Source of the DNA: Shouchella tritolerans
GTDB taxonomy: Bacteria > Bacillota > Bacilli > Bacillales > Bacillaceae_D
Assembly: GCF_025770735.1 (NCBI RefSeq)
Contig: NZ_JAODPB010000005.1
Location: forward strand, 124,001-188,000
Direction: 5' to 3'
DNA length: 64,000 bases
Position 1 is the first letter of the stretch, and every line of letters begins with the position of its first letter. The position numbers and the translations under genes were made by a program. The notes below the pieces were generated by a model, which saw only the letters and a program-made list of their open reading frames with translations, had not been told where the DNA came from and made no database searches. Positions 34,328-44,039 of the stretch are shown in pieces.

Positions 34328-36272
34328 ATAACCGATTGGAAAACCAATCTGCTATCGCATTGAGACGTTCGATCCGCAAATTCGGTTTACCACTTCTTGA
34401 CAGTTCATGATTAGCATCTGGGAAACGGATAAATACAGTCTCTTTCCCGTGCTTTTTCAATGCAATAAACAATTGCTCTGCTTGTTCAATCGGACAGCGA
34501 TAGTCTTTTTCACCGTGCAAAATAAGCAACGGCGTTTCCACGTTTTCAACGTATTTGAGTGGGGAATGGGCCCATAGCGTTTCGATATCTTGCAAATCTG
34601 CTTTTAATTGCCACTCCGAAAAATAGTAACCGATATCGCTTACGCCATAAAAACTAATCCAATTGGATATCGAGCGTTGCGTAACAGCCGCTTTAAACCG
34701 ATTCGTATGACCAATAGCCCAATTCGTCATAAAGCCACCGTAACTTCCCCCAGTCAGACCGATGCGGTCCTGATCAATCCAGCTATGTTGTCCAATTGTA
34801 AAATCAAGGACGTCGATTAAATCTTGGAAGTCCCCTCCCCCATAATCGCCACGGACCGCATCAGCAAACGCTTGCCCGTACCCAAGCCCACCACGGGGAT
34901 TGGTAAACAGCACGCCAAACCCTTTCGCGCATAATAGTTGAAATTCATGAAAATACGTACGTGCATACATTGCATGGGGACCGCCATGTACTTCTAAAAC
35001 AAGCGGGTACGTTTTTCCTTCTTCAAATCCAATTGGCTTCATTAGCCAACCTGCGACAAAACTGCCATCTTCCCGTTTATAGCAAATTTCTTCAAGTCCG
35101 CTAAACTCGTACGTACGCCGCGGTTGGTCATTGAACGCCGTAAGTTCATGAAGCGTCCCAGTGGCAAGTTCAAGCCGATAGGCCTCGCTAAGCTGTTTGA
35201 CGTCGCTTATCGTAACAATCCCTTGGCCATTTTGAATATCGAATCCATTTATGTGACGCTTTTCATGCGTCACCTGATTCACTGTGCCGTCGAGGCTAAA
35301 CGACCAAACATTCACATCGCCTTCTTTTGAAACAAGCGCATAAAGGGACTGACCATCTTCTCCCCATTTCAACCCATTTGATCCAATATTCTGCAAAAAA
35401 TCCCCAATCGCAACGTCGCCAATGGACGCATCAACTTGCCTAGAAAGCAAACGGATCTCTTGCTTTTGGCAATCATAGACATACAACTTCGTCAATGTCG
35501 CGTTTTTGTATTCTCTATCATGGCCTAAGAGAGCGACATAAGAACCATCAGGCGACACGGATCCGCTTTGCACAACCATTGGCTCCTTTGTTATTTGTGT
35601 TTTTGCTCCCGTCTCCAAGTCAATAAACCAAACATCGACCGCGAAGGTAAAATCATTGTTTTCGTCATGGTTGCCAGCAACAAGAATAGCACGTCCATTT
35701 GCTGAAAAATCAATTACATTTACATCAGCAGGACTATCTGTTACCCACTCCCACTTTTTTGTGGCCATGTCCACTACGCCAATTTGTTTCAAGCTGCCAT
35801 CAAACAAGCCTCTCTCGTCTGACTTATATTTCATTGCCTCTATTACTAACGGTTTTGGCCAATCACTGCTTTTCCCTGTTTTTTCAGTCTGTTTATAAGC
35901 AGTAAAGGCAATTTTGCTCCCATCAGGTGACCAAAAAAACGAGTTAACACCATTTTCGACATCCGTCAGTTGTTCAGCTTCCGCCATGCCTTGTTTAACA
36001 TAGACTTGCATTTTCCCAGTCCGGTTCGAGAGATAGGCAAGCGCCCCAGTTGAGGACCATTTTGGTGAAATATGCTTATCGTTCCCAAATGTCCATTGAG
36101 AAACGTGACTACTTTTTTGGATGTCCACTCCATAAATATTGGCTATGTAGTCATTTTTTTGCTTGTCCATTTTTGTGACAACCATTGCAGCACTTTTGCC
36201 ATCAGGCGCTAAAGCTGGGCTTGTTACCGTTGTTAATTCATATAATGTCTCTGCAGATACGCGGCTTTTCAT
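34326..36272 (-). CDS. S9 family prolyl-oligopeptidase-type peptidase (acylaminoacyl-peptidase-like)
   Basis: This 648-residue cytoplasmic serine peptidase has an N-terminal seven-bladed beta-propeller (repeats such as SPDGSKIAFTAYK and SPDGSYVALLGHD). The C-terminal alpha/beta hydrolase has nucleophile Ser in GLTGGSYGGFMTNW, Asp in HGEKDYRCPIEQ and His in FPDANHELSR. It resembles YuxL-type peptidases. The ATG at 36272 is chosen because AGGAGG lies nine bases upstream; the ATG at 36296 is without a site. It interrupts the spoIIB-maf adjacency. Confidence 0.93.
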   Translation of the reverse strand: MKSRVSAETLYELTTVTSPALAPDGKSAAMVVTKMDKQKNDYIANIYGVDIQKSSHVSQWTFGNDKHISPKWSSTGALAYLSNRTGKMQVYVKQGMAEAEQLTDVENGVNSFFWSPDGSKIAFTAYKQTEKTGKSSDWPKPLVIEAMKYKSDERGLFDGSLKQIGVVDMATKKWEWVTDSPADVNVIDFSANGRAILVAGNHDENNDFTFAVDVWFIDLETGAKTQITKEPMVVQSGSVSPDGSYVALLGHDREYKNATLTKLYVYDCQKQEIRLLSRQVDASIGDVAIGDFLQNIGSNGLKWGEDGQSLYALVSKEGDVNVWSFSLDGTVNQVTHEKRHINGFDIQNGQGIVTISDVKQLSEAYRLELATGTLHELTAFNDQPRRTYEFSGLEEICYKREDGSFVAGWLMKPIGFEEGKTYPLVLEVHGGPHAMYARTYFHEFQLLCAKGFGVLFTNPRGGLGYGQAFADAVRGDYGGGDFQDLIDVLDFTIGQHSWIDQDRIGLTGGSYGGFMTNWAIGHTNRFKAAVTQRSISNWISFYGVSDIGYYFSEWQLKADLQDIETLWAHSPLKYVENVETPLLILHGEKDYRCPIEQAEQLFIALKKHGKETVFIRFPDANHELSRSGKPNLRIERLNAIADWFSNRL

Positions 36273-36337
36273 CAAAGCATCCCTCCTGTTTACCATTATA
36301 AACAGAAATTTCGAGTATAGAAAGAATAATAAGGAGT

Positions 36338-36418
36338 AAAACGCGTCCGGCGTTTTCTAGCAGTCTGAATTTATTTCCTATGGACAACCTTAAGAAGAAC
36401 GCTTCCAGGCGTTCTTCT
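36338..36418 (-). terminator. Two tandem hairpins after spoIIB
   Basis: AGAAGAACGC / GCGTTCTTCT (36393-36418, overlapping the spoIIB stop) and AAAACGC / GCGTTTT (36338-36356) lie about 35 bp apart. T-runs are weak, so efficiency is unknown. Confidence 0.5.
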
Positions 36419-37511
36419 ACTGTTTGATCGCAGCAATGGCATTTTCATAATCGCTTAATGCCTGCAAAAGTGCTTGCTGTGTTGCCCATAATAGTGGTTC
36501 CTCTGCTTTTTCTTGGTACGATTCAAGGTTCACTGTCGCTTCAGAAAGAGCATCACTCATCGCCAATGCGAATGGTTTCGCTTCCTCACCTAACTCATCA
36601 AATGCCCCATCACGGTTGGAACGTAGCTCTGCTACCGCTGTATTCAACTGCTGAAGTTGTCCTTGGTTTAAAGGAGAGTCATCAGCCGCTAACAACTGGC
36701 TGGACGACAAATCTGCGAGAGCGCTATACAGAGAATAAGCGTCTGTGAACCAAGCGGCAGCTGCTTCTCCGCCAGCTTCAGGCACGCCTCCTTCGACTGT
36801 ATATGTTTTCACATAGACATCTTGACCTGCTTTTGACACAAGCGCACCAAGTTCTTCGGCACGGGAACGATCGCCAGCAACGCCAACAAACATAAAATAC
36901 GGCTCCTCCTGGCCGATTAATGTTGCCGGCAGCCCTTTGGCCTTTGTTGACTGAATCACTTGCTCCTCTTGTCCTGGCTCATCAAATGCTGCGCCTTGAA
37001 CAACATCAACTTGCATTGTCGGAAAAGCAACCTGCCCACTGGCGGTAACCGAGACCGCTTGCGGTGTCTGATCTTGGGCAGGGCTTGCAATGACAAATTG
37101 GTATAGAACAGCCCCTAGTCCAACGCCGACGACAATCGCTGACACAACAGCAGCTACTATGTTCCATGGAAACGCTTTTGCCGTCCAGTTTATAGGACGC
37201 TTCCGTTTTTTCGGAGGCAGCTTTGGCGACTTTGAACGGTTGCCATCATCCCAAAATCGTTCTTCTTGTCCGCGCTCTTCCCGTTTTCTGTTTAAATCAA
37301 TAACTTTGTCCGGCTTCGGCAAAAATTCATCCTCACCGCTGCTTTCTTTTATCGCTTCTTCTTCCGGTTTTTGAAAAGGCGTCCCATCCCATGTCAATAC
37401 TTCCAGTGGCGGGTTTTCTTCTTGTTCACTCGTTTTAGCGGGTGTCTTTTTTGGCGGCAGTGGTTCGTTGTGATCAAAGCGAAAAGACATTGTTTTTTTG
37501 TTGTTTTCCAT
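36417..37511 (-). CDS. spoIIB: Stage II sporulation protein B (SPOR-domain)
   Basis: This 364-residue bitopic membrane protein has a long charged cytoplasmic region (1-110, with PPKKTPAK and NRKREERGQEE), one membrane segment (about 115-140) and an extracellular part. The latter includes a SPOR-like domain (YFMFVGVAGDRSRAEELGAL) and a helical tail. SpoIIB marks the septum and helps peptidoglycan hydrolysis during engulfment. Assignment rests mostly on position between comC and maf plus topology, because the sequence is poorly conserved. GAGGGGTG lies eight bases before the ATG. Confidence 0.8.
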   Translation of the reverse strand: MENNKKTMSFRFDHNEPLPPKKTPAKTSEQEENPPLEVLTWDGTPFQKPEEEAIKESSGEDEFLPKPDKVIDLNRKREERGQEERFWDDGNRSKSPKLPPKKRKRPINWTAKAFPWNIVAAVVSAIVVGVGLGAVLYQFVIASPAQDQTPQAVSVTASGQVAFPTMQVDVVQGAAFDEPGQEEQVIQSTKAKGLPATLIGQEEPYFMFVGVAGDRSRAEELGALVSKAGQDVYVKTYTVEGGVPEAGGEAAAAWFTDAYSLYSALADLSSSQLLAADDSPLNQGQLQQLNTAVAELRSNRDGAFDELGEEAKPFALAMSDALSEATVNLESYQEKAEEPLLWATQQALLQALSDYENAIAAIKQ

Positions 37512-37568
37512 TTTTTATACACCCCTCTCTGCTTTTATTTATATGAGGCTTGTCTATTTTTAGAACGA

Positions 37569-38288
37569 TCAAATCCCAGCGACAAAATAAACAAGCAATG
37601 CTGCTGCGCTTATAAATGGCGCAAAAGGGATTGCAGTGCCTGGTGCAAACTTTCCTAGCACCATTTTCGCTCCTACAAATAATAAAGCCAAACAGGCAGA
37701 ACAAGCGAGCATAGGTAAAAACAGCTTTGACCCGAGCACAAAAGCAAGCACGACAAATAATTTCAAGTCGCCACCGCCCATGCTTCCATTAAGACACGCA
37801 GCTACGAGCATAAGAAGCATAACTGTTGTACTGATCGTACTAAGCCACGAAAATGGTACCGGCACGACAAACAAGCGCAAAAAAACAAGGGGAATGGCAA
37901 AAAACAACAACACCACATTCGGGATTATCATCCGGCTATAATCCGTCATCGACACTAAAAGAAGCATCGCAATGAGAAGAATGGAAACAACCAATTCAAG
38001 GCGAAGACCTATCAAAAGCCAGGCAAGCAGATACAAACAAGCGCTGGCCATTTCGATAAGTGGATAGGAGATTGAAAGAGGCATTCGGCAATGTTTGCAT
38101 TTACCAGATTGGATGACATACGACACAATGGGAATCAACTCAGACGGCCCTAATACACGGCGGCAGCCCTCACAGCGCGACCGTCCCAAAAAACTTAAGC
38201 GCAGTGGCACCCGTGTTGCCGCTACATGGAGATAAGAGCCAATTAGCCCTCCACAAATAGCAGCATAACAGGATATGACGAGAGACAT
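37569..38288 (-). CDS. comC: Prepilin peptidase ComC
   Basis: This 239-residue polytopic aspartyl protease cleaves and N-methylates ComG pseudopilins for DNA uptake. The two CxxC pairs (CEGCRRVLG, KCKHCRMPL) and the two catalytic Asp (MTDYSRMIIPN and GGGDLKLF) are all present, with about seven membrane segments. It lies downstream of folC, as in B. subtilis. No convincing ComK box was found in the 147-bp gap upstream. Confidence 0.95.
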   Translation of the reverse strand: MSLVISCYAAICGGLIGSYLHVAATRVPLRLSFLGRSRCEGCRRVLGPSELIPIVSYVIQSGKCKHCRMPLSISYPLIEMASACLYLLAWLLIGLRLELVVSILLIAMLLLVSMTDYSRMIIPNVVLLFFAIPLVFLRLFVVPVPFSWLSTISTTVMLLMLVAACLNGSMGGGDLKLFVVLAFVLGSKLFLPMLACSACLALLFVGAKMVLGKFAPGTAIPFAPFISAAALLVYFVAGI

Positions 38289-38435
38289 CTTCCACCTCTC
38301 CTTCCTTTTCGTCTTCGTTTTTCGACGAAATTAGCCTGATTCCTGCAAAAATGTTTCAATTTTCTAGTGCAATTCGCCATGTTTCACTCGTGTTAGACGA
38401 GCCGCAAATGAAGACCTGCTGTATTGTAGGTGTGA

Positions 38436-39740
38436 TCACATGCCTTCTTTGTGAGAAGCCAACGATTGCCGCACGGCTGAAATAAAATAAAGCGATCCTG
38501 TCACAACAAGGACATCCTCCTCGCCAAGGTTTTCCATCATCGTTTTGAGCGCTTTTCGCCAATCAGCTGCTACCCGCTTTCGCTTGACTGGTGCTTGTTT
38601 GAATAGTTCTTCAGCATTGGCAGCACGGTGGAAATTAAAGCTTGTGAACGAAAATGCCACTTCAAGGCCGCTTGTTGCAAACGACTTTAACAACACATTC
38701 ATGTCTTTTTCTTTTGTAGATGCAAGCAATACGTGGATGTTCTTGTCGCTAAAACGTTCTTGTAATGCAGCTGTTAGTGCTAAAAAGCCTTCTTCATTAT
38801 GAGCTCCGTCTAAGACGACTGGTGGATCAACTTGGAGAATTTCAAACCTTCCTGGCCATCTTGTGTTGGCAATCCCGATTGCCTTAGCTCCCTTTCCGAC
38901 CTTTCGCTTCAGTGAATCGCTTAGCAAAGAAGCAGCTTTAAGGGCAAGCGCAGCATTTTTATGTTGGTGTGCCCCATAGAGCCCGGCTTGATAACAAACC
39001 CCTTCCTCGCCCTTTTCCTCTTTGTATGTAAACGTTCGTCCTTGTAGGCTCTCCACAAAAAACGTTTCATTTAACTGGTGCAAGGGGCATCCCTTTTGGC
39101 GAGCTGTCTCGGAAATAACCACATACGCTTCTTCTCCTTCAACTCCTGAAATAAGCGGAACGCCTTGCTTAATAATGCCCGCTTTTTCATGGGCAATTTC
39201 CGCAAGTGTATCGCCGAGAATGTGCATGTGGTCGTGACCAATCATGGTGATAATAGATAAAACAGGCATCACCACATTGGTTGAATCGAGTCTGCCTCCT
39301 AGACCGACTTCAATTAAACAAATGTCCGGTTTAGCGACTTCGGCAAAGTGGTAAAACATCATGGCCGTCAGCACTTCAAACTCTGTTGGCGACCCGAGGT
39401 CAGACTGTGCCACTTCCTCTACAATTGGCTTTAGGCGCTGGGCAGCTTGAAGCAAGTCATGATCTGAAATGGGCACACCGTTTACAGAAATACGCTCTGA
39501 AAACTGTTCAATGTAGGGCGATGTAAACGTGCCGACTGAAAAGCCGTCCGCTGTAAGGATGTGGCGTAAAAAACTGACAGTCGAACCTTTTCCATTGGTG
39601 CCAGCGACATGTACTGCCGTTAGTTTTTGTTCTGGGTGGCCTAATGCCTTAAGCATCCATTCCATCCGCTTTAATCCTGGCTTTATGCCAAACGGCAATA
39701 GCGAATGGACCCATTGTACTGCTTCTTCTGCTGTTTTCAT
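38436..39740 (-). CDS. folC: Folylpolyglutamate synthase/dihydrofolate synthase
   Basis: This 434-residue Mur-ligase-like enzyme adds glutamates to folates. It has the ATP loop HVAGTNGKGSTVSFL, the GLGGRLDSTNV and TMIGHDHMHILG segments and VVLDGAHNEEG. The start is the ATG at 39740, with GCGGGG six bases upstream; the longer reading from a TTG at 39758 is less likely. It follows valS across a terminator. Confidence 0.95.
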   Translation of the reverse strand: MKTAEEAVQWVHSLLPFGIKPGLKRMEWMLKALGHPEQKLTAVHVAGTNGKGSTVSFLRHILTADGFSVGTFTSPYIEQFSERISVNGVPISDHDLLQAAQRLKPIVEEVAQSDLGSPTEFEVLTAMMFYHFAEVAKPDICLIEVGLGGRLDSTNVVMPVLSIITMIGHDHMHILGDTLAEIAHEKAGIIKQGVPLISGVEGEEAYVVISETARQKGCPLHQLNETFFVESLQGRTFTYKEEKGEEGVCYQAGLYGAHQHKNAALALKAASLLSDSLKRKVGKGAKAIGIANTRWPGRFEILQVDPPVVLDGAHNEEGFLALTAALQERFSDKNIHVLLASTKEKDMNVLLKSFATSGLEVAFSFTSFNFHRAANAEELFKQAPVKRKRVAADWRKALKTMMENLGEEDVLVVTGSLYFISAVRQSLASHKEGM

Positions 39741-39771
39741 TTCGATCCCCGCTTTCAAAGTCAGTCTGTTT

Positions 39772-39808
39772 TAAAAAAGCCCAGCGAACGGCCGCTGGGC
39801 TAAAAAAT
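39772..39808 (-). terminator. Intrinsic terminator between valS and folC
   Basis: AGCCCAGCG / CGCTGGGCT (39778-39801) forms a stem flanked by six A on one side and six A on the other, giving a T-run on the minus strand. Read-through may feed folC. Confidence 0.85.
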
Positions 39809-39811
39809 GCG

Positions 39812-42454
39812 TTATGCCTTCAATTCAGCGATGCGCTCAACCACCGTTTGCCGCTTCGCTGCATAATCTTGCTGTTTGGCTTTTTCCTCTTCTACGACGT
39901 GAGACGGCGCCTTTGCAAGAAAGCCTTGGTTGTTTAGCTTTTTCTCGATCCGTTCAACTTCCTTGTTCAACTTATCCAGTTCTTTTTCTAAACGGGCCAC
40001 TTCTTTATCTAAATCAAGCATGCCGGCCAACGGCAAGAATAGTTCCATTCCCGAAAGTGCATGGGACATAGCTTTTTCCGGTGTAGCCAAGTCGACCGCT
40101 ATATCGAGTGAACTTGGGTTGGCAAACTTTTCAATATAAGCGCCCCCTCTTTGCAGCCGTGCCGCCATTTGTTCGTCTTGTGGGCGGATCTTTAGCTCAA
40201 TTTGTTTGCTCATTGGCACATTCAGTTCCGAGCGTGTTGTCCGGATAGCGTGGATAAGCGATTTGAGTGCTTCCATATCTTCTACAGCTTCCGCGAAAAC
40301 AAGAGATTGATCGTACACTGGCCAGCTGGCAACTGTAATCGATTCGCCATCATGAGGAAGATGCTGCCATATTTCTTCCGTAATAAACGGCATAAACGGA
40401 TGGAGCATACGCATCGTTTGGTCAAGGACATAGGCTAGCACAGAACGAGTTGTCTGTTTTGCTTGCTCATTTTCCCCATAAAGGGCGAGCTTTGCCATCT
40501 CAATGTACCAATCACACACATCGTCCCAAATGAAAGCATAGAGTACTCTTCCAGCTTCGCCGAATTCATAAGCATCAATTAATCGAGTAACCGATTCTAC
40601 CGTTTCTTGCAAACGCGTTAAGATCCACTTGTCAGCAATCGACTTTTCTTGGCTAATATCAATGTCGCTATAAGAGAAACCATCCATGTTCATTAAGGCA
40701 AACCGGGAAGCATTCCAAATCTTATTGCCAAAATTCCAAGTCGACTCGACTTTTTCCCAGTAAAAGCGCAAATCGTTTCCAGGTGTGCTGCCTGTCGCTA
40801 AAAAGAAACGTAAAGAATCGGCGCCATACTTGTCAATAACCTCTTGGGGATCAACGCCATTGCCAAGAGATTTGCTCATCTTCCTGCCTTCAGCATCACG
40901 AATCAGGCCGTGGATGAGCACATCTTTAAATGGCCGCTGCCCAGTAAAGGCTTTGCCTTGGAAAATCATACGCGATACCCAGAAGGCAATAATGTCATAG
41001 CCTGTCACTAACACATTCGTCGGGTAGTAACGCTTGTAATCAGGCGCTTCCTCGTCAGGCCAGCCCATTGTTGAAAAAGGCCAGAGTGCAGAGCTAAACC
41101 AAGTATCAAGGACGTCCTCATCCTGACGCCAGTTTTCGCTGTCGCGCGGAGGCTCTTTGCCAACATAAATTTCGTTTGTTTCTTTATGGTACCAGGCTGG
41201 AATTTGGTGACCCCACCACAGCTGTCTCGAAATACACCAATCACGGATGTTTTCCATCCAGCGTATATACGTTTGTTCAAACCGTTGCGGCACAAATGTC
41301 ACTTTTGTGTCAGCTTGTTTTTGAAGCTTCAATGCCTCTTCTGCCAGCGGACGCATCTTCACAAACCACTGTGTTGATAAATATGGCTCTACTACAGCGC
41401 CGCTACGTTCTGAATGGCCGACAGAATGGAGATGGTCTTCGATTTTGAAAAGAACTTGTTGTGCTTGCAAATCTTTGACAATCTGCTTCCGGCACTCGAA
41501 ACGGTCCATTCCTTCATACTGTCCCGCTTTTTCATTCATCGTGCCGTCTTCATTCATAACAAGGACACGAGGCAAGTTATGGCGGTTGCCAATTTCAAAA
41601 TCATTTGGATCGTGGGCAGGTGTAATTTTGACAGCGCCAGATCCAAATTCGCGATCTACATAATCATCGGCTATGATCGGGATCTCTCTTCCTACAATTG
41701 GCAATTTGACCATTTTTCCGATCAAATGCTGGTACCGTTCATCATCAGGATGTACAGCTACAGCTGTATCGCCTAGCATTGTTTCTGGCCGTGTCGTAGC
41801 AATTTCGATTGAACCGCTTCCGTCGCTAAGGGGATACCTCATATGGTAAAACGCCCCTTGGACGTCCTTGTAAATGACTTCAATATCAGACAGAGCCGTT
41901 TTTGTTTGCGGATCCCAGTTAATAATATACTCGCCTCGATAAATCAGCCCTTTGTTATATAGACTGACAAACACTTCTTTTACCGCATCGGACAGCCCTT
42001 GGTCAAGGGTAAACCGTTCCCGGCTATAGTCGACGGAAATGCCGACTTTTGCCCATTGCTCCCGTATAAACTTAGCGTACTCATCTTTCCACTCCCACGA
42101 TTTCTCTAAAAACGCCTCGCGGCCAAGGTCGTATTTTGAAATGCCTTGTTCCCGGAGTTTCCCCTCTACTTTTGCTTGTGTGGCGATGCCAGCATGGTCC
42201 ATTCCTGGCAGCCACAGCGTGTCATACCCTTGCATTCGTTTCGTCCGTGCCAGGATATCTTGGATTGTTGCATCCCAAGCATGCCCTAGATGAAGTTTGC
42301 CTGTTACATTTGGGGGCGGGATGACAATCGAGTAAGGTTGTTTGTCAGGGTCACCTGTTGCCTCAAAAAATCTTCCTTTGAGCCAATACGTATACCATTT
42401 TTTTTCGGTTGCGCTTGGATCATATTTGGTTGGCATCGAGTGCTGTTCTTCCAT
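39812..42454 (-). CDS. valS: Valyl-tRNA synthetase
   Basis: This 880-residue class I synthetase charges tRNA-Val. It has the HIGH-type motif [21 protein letters not shown] in [16 protein letters not shown], the editing domain with [19 protein letters not shown] and a C-terminal coiled-coil tRNA arm ([15 protein letters not shown]). AAGGAGG precedes the ATG. Regulation is by an upstream T-box. Size and motifs are normal. Confidence 0.98.
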   Translation of the reverse strand: MEEQHSMPTKYDPSATEKKWYTYWLKGRFFEATGDPDKQPYSIVIPPPNVTGKLHLGHAWDATIQDILARTKRMQGYDTLWLPGMDHAGIATQAKVEGKLREQGISKYDLGREAFLEKSWEWKDEYAKFIREQWAKVGISVDYSRERFTLDQGLSDAVKEVFVSLYNKGLIYRGEYIINWDPQTKTALSDIEVIYKDVQGAFYHMRYPLSDGSGSIEIATTRPETMLGDTAVAVHPDDERYQHLIGKMVKLPIVGREIPIIADDYVDREFGSGAVKITPAHDPNDFEIGNRHNLPRVLVMNEDGTMNEKAGQYEGMDRFECRKQIVKDLQAQQVLFKIEDHLHSVGHSERSGAVVEPYLSTQWFVKMRPLAEEALKLQKQADTKVTFVPQRFEQTYIRWMENIRDWCISRQLWWGHQIPAWYHKETNEIYVGKEPPRDSENWRQDEDVLDTWFSSALWPFSTMGWPDEEAPDYKRYYPTNVLVTGYDIIAFWVSRMIFQGKAFTGQRPFKDVLIHGLIRDAEGRKMSKSLGNGVDPQEVIDKYGADSLRFFLATGSTPGNDLRFYWEKVESTWNFGNKIWNASRFALMNMDGFSYSDIDISQEKSIADKWILTRLQETVESVTRLIDAYEFGEAGRVLYAFIWDDVCDWYIEMAKLALYGENEQAKQTTRSVLAYVLDQTMRMLHPFMPFITEEIWQHLPHDGESITVASWPVYDQSLVFAEAVEDMEALKSLIHAIRTTRSELNVPMSKQIELKIRPQDEQMAARLQRGGAYIEKFANPSSLDIAVDLATPEKAMSHALSGMELFLPLAGMLDLDKEVARLEKELDKLNKEVERIEKKLNNQGFLAKAPSHVVEEEKAKQQDYAAKRQTVVERIAELKA

Positions 42455-42473
42455 GTTTTATCCTCCTTCACGT

Positions 42474-42727
42474 AAAAAAACCCCCGTTCATCTCAAAGGA
42501 CGAAGGGAGTGTTCGCGGTGCCACCTTTGTTCACGGCATACTTGTATCCGTGCAGCTCGACTTTTTTGTAACGGTCAAAAACCGATTCCGCTTACTAAGA
42601 TTCGTTCAGCGGAACAGCTCACAGGCGACGTTCAAACGCTTGTAGCCTAGGAAACTTCCAGCCTTGGTTTCCCTCTCTTTAGGCACAGCCATTTTACTCT
42701 TCCTGCTCATCGCTTTTTATAGGATAT
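42474..42727 (-). promoter_or_regulatory. T-box riboswitch leader of valS
   Basis: The T-box core AAGGTGGCACCGCG (plus-strand 42514-42527) is followed by a terminator stem (CTCCCTTCGTC with GATGAACGGGGG) and seven T (42474-42512). Upstream is a Stem I region with the AGTA-type turn. A Val codon GTC at 42627-42629 is the best specifier candidate. Uncharged tRNA-Val should stabilise the antiterminator and raise valS expression. Confidence 0.92.
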
Positions 42728-42733
42728 GTCCGT

Positions 42734-42762
42734 ATTTTACCGTTTGCCAGAGCAATCGTCAA
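42734..42762 (-). promoter_or_regulatory. Sigma-A promoter of valS
   Basis: On the minus strand there is TTGACG, exactly 17 bases, then TAAAAT, just upstream of the T-box leader. Confidence 0.8.
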
Positions 42763-42869
42763 TAACAGCTTTGCCGGATAAGTGTTTTTTATACGATGGC
42801 TTTCTTGGAGCACGCAAATAAGCAATGTTTGCATAAACTATTGCAAACCATTCACAGGAGGTCATGAAC

Positions 42870-43082
42870 ATGGCTAAACGGTTTCGGGGCTTCCCGCCTC
42901 CTTACCCGCCAAAAGGCCCACCGAAAAAGGGGGGCGGGTTTAAAAACATTTTGCTCCAAGTGTTGCCGCCTATTATTGTTTTCCAACTTCTGCGTACGCT
43001 CTTTTTTCCGACCACGTTTGATTTGATTGTGTTAACCGTCATTATTGTTTTGTTTTTCTGCCTCTTCCTGCGCATTTTTTAA
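42870..43082 (+). CDS. Small membrane protein, 70 residues
   Basis: A basic, Pro/Gly-rich N-terminus (MAKRFRGFPPPYPPKGPPKK) is followed by two close hydrophobic stretches (about 28-45 and 50-70). No family is recognised. The ATG at 42870 has AGGAGG eight bases upstream; the ATG at 42864 is too close to it. An inverted repeat AATGTTTGCA / TGCAAACCATT (42824-42852) lies just before the ribosome site. The last 51 bp overlap the 3' end of the convergent gene. Confidence 0.65.
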   Translation: MAKRFRGFPPPYPPKGPPKKGGGFKNILLQVLPPIIVFQLLRTLFFPTTFDLIVLTVIIVLFFCLFLRIF

Positions 43083-43796
43083 AGTTGCTGTAGCGTGTGG
43101 TGGCGGTGGCAAGGCTACCGGCATTTGCCGATCTTGCGCTTGTTCCTGTTGTTCCTCTAACACGTGCTTAAGGCGCCTTGCGCCAAACCAGCCGACAATA
43201 GACAGCACAAGGAACAACAGGCTACTCGGGAAATCCAATGTCACTGTAAGAAGCCCATCCCAAAGCCTCATCGCTGTAAAAAACAGCAACACAGCGAGCA
43301 GCTCACTAGCGATACCAGCCACTTTCCAAATTTTCGCGCGTTTTTTTTGCTTTGTGCCATGCACCATATAGATGCCAGCAAGGCCAAAAACGGCGAGTAA
43401 CACGAGGGGAAACAATGAAAATTTTGTCGCTTGCACAGTGGAATCAAAAAAGCCAATAAATTGGACGATTGTCTGGACAGCAAAGGCACCCGCCAAAATG
43501 AGCATGCCTGTTGCGAGCGCTTGGGCTACTTTCAGTTTTGCTGGCTGTTTCGGTATACCTGAAAGTCGTTTTTGACAATAAGCAGCAACACTGTGTTTTT
43601 GTACATGAAGGGGGAGGCCGTGCTGTTCTAGCTCAAGCCATTCAGCAATGATTTCAGCGAGGACTTGATTCGCCTGCCGCGAAGAAATCGGCGCTGAATA
43701 GATATAATTCGATACTTCTTCAAAAAGAAGCTGGTTTTCTTCGCTTAGCTTCTCTGCTTTCGTTCTTATATCGTTTGCGCGCAACATGTTGCCCAC
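43032..43796 (-). CDS. Membrane protein of unknown function with helical N-terminal domain
   Basis: The roughly 254-residue protein has a soluble N-terminal helical domain (1-85, LSEENQLLFEEVSNYIYSAP), about four membrane segments (90-215) and a charged Gln/Pro-rich cytoplasmic tail. The arrangement resembles DUF1129/DUF1048-type proteins, but I cannot name the family. The start is uncertain: GTG at 43796 or ATG at 43787, neither with a strong ribosome site. It lies between ysxE and valS, where B. subtilis has no such gene. It overlaps the convergent 70-residue gene by 51 bp. Confidence 0.65.
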   Translation of the reverse strand: MGNMLRANDIRTKAEKLSEENQLLFEEVSNYIYSAPISSRQANQVLAEIIAEWLELEQHGLPLHVQKHSVAAYCQKRLSGIPKQPAKLKVAQALATGMLILAGAFAVQTIVQFIGFFDSTVQATKFSLFPLVLLAVFGLAGIYMVHGTKQKKRAKIWKVAGIASELLAVLLFFTAMRLWDGLLTVTLDFPSSLLFLVLSIVGWFGARRLKHVLEEQQEQAQDRQMPVALPPPPHATATLKNAQEEAEKQNNNDG

Positions 43797-44003
43797 AGCT
43801 CATTGACACCTGCCTTTGCTCCTCATGGTTGTATGATTAAGATCTAGACTCTTTCATTTAACAGGAGAGCGGATTGTTTTTCAAGCTTTAACATTGCAGC
43901 ACAGCATTACCGTAAAAAAGAATGCCCCCCATTGTGAGCCAGGTTGCCAAAATGAATAGCAATCTGTATTCCATGAAGCATGTTTTTTGTTTATTTCTTC
44001 TGG

Positions 44004-44039
44004 CAAAGAAAAAGCCTTCAGCTTTCGCTCTGAAGGCTT
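44004..44039 (-). terminator. Intrinsic terminator of the spoVID-ysxE operon
   Basis: AAGCCTTCAG / CTGAAGGCTT (44012-44039, 8-nt loop) is followed by TTTTTC on the minus strand and overlaps the ysxE stop. Confidence 0.85.

Noticed and set aside
38289-38435. ComK boxes upstream of comC
   Set aside because: AT-rich runs occur, but no pair of AAAA-N5-TTTT boxes with accepted spacing could be found.
43888-43974. 28-codon ORF on the minus strand encoding a hydrophobic peptide (MEYRLLFILATWLTMG...) between ysxE and the next gene
   Set aside because: The peptide looks like a single membrane helix, but there is no ribosome site upstream and no family was recognised, so it was not listed as a gene.
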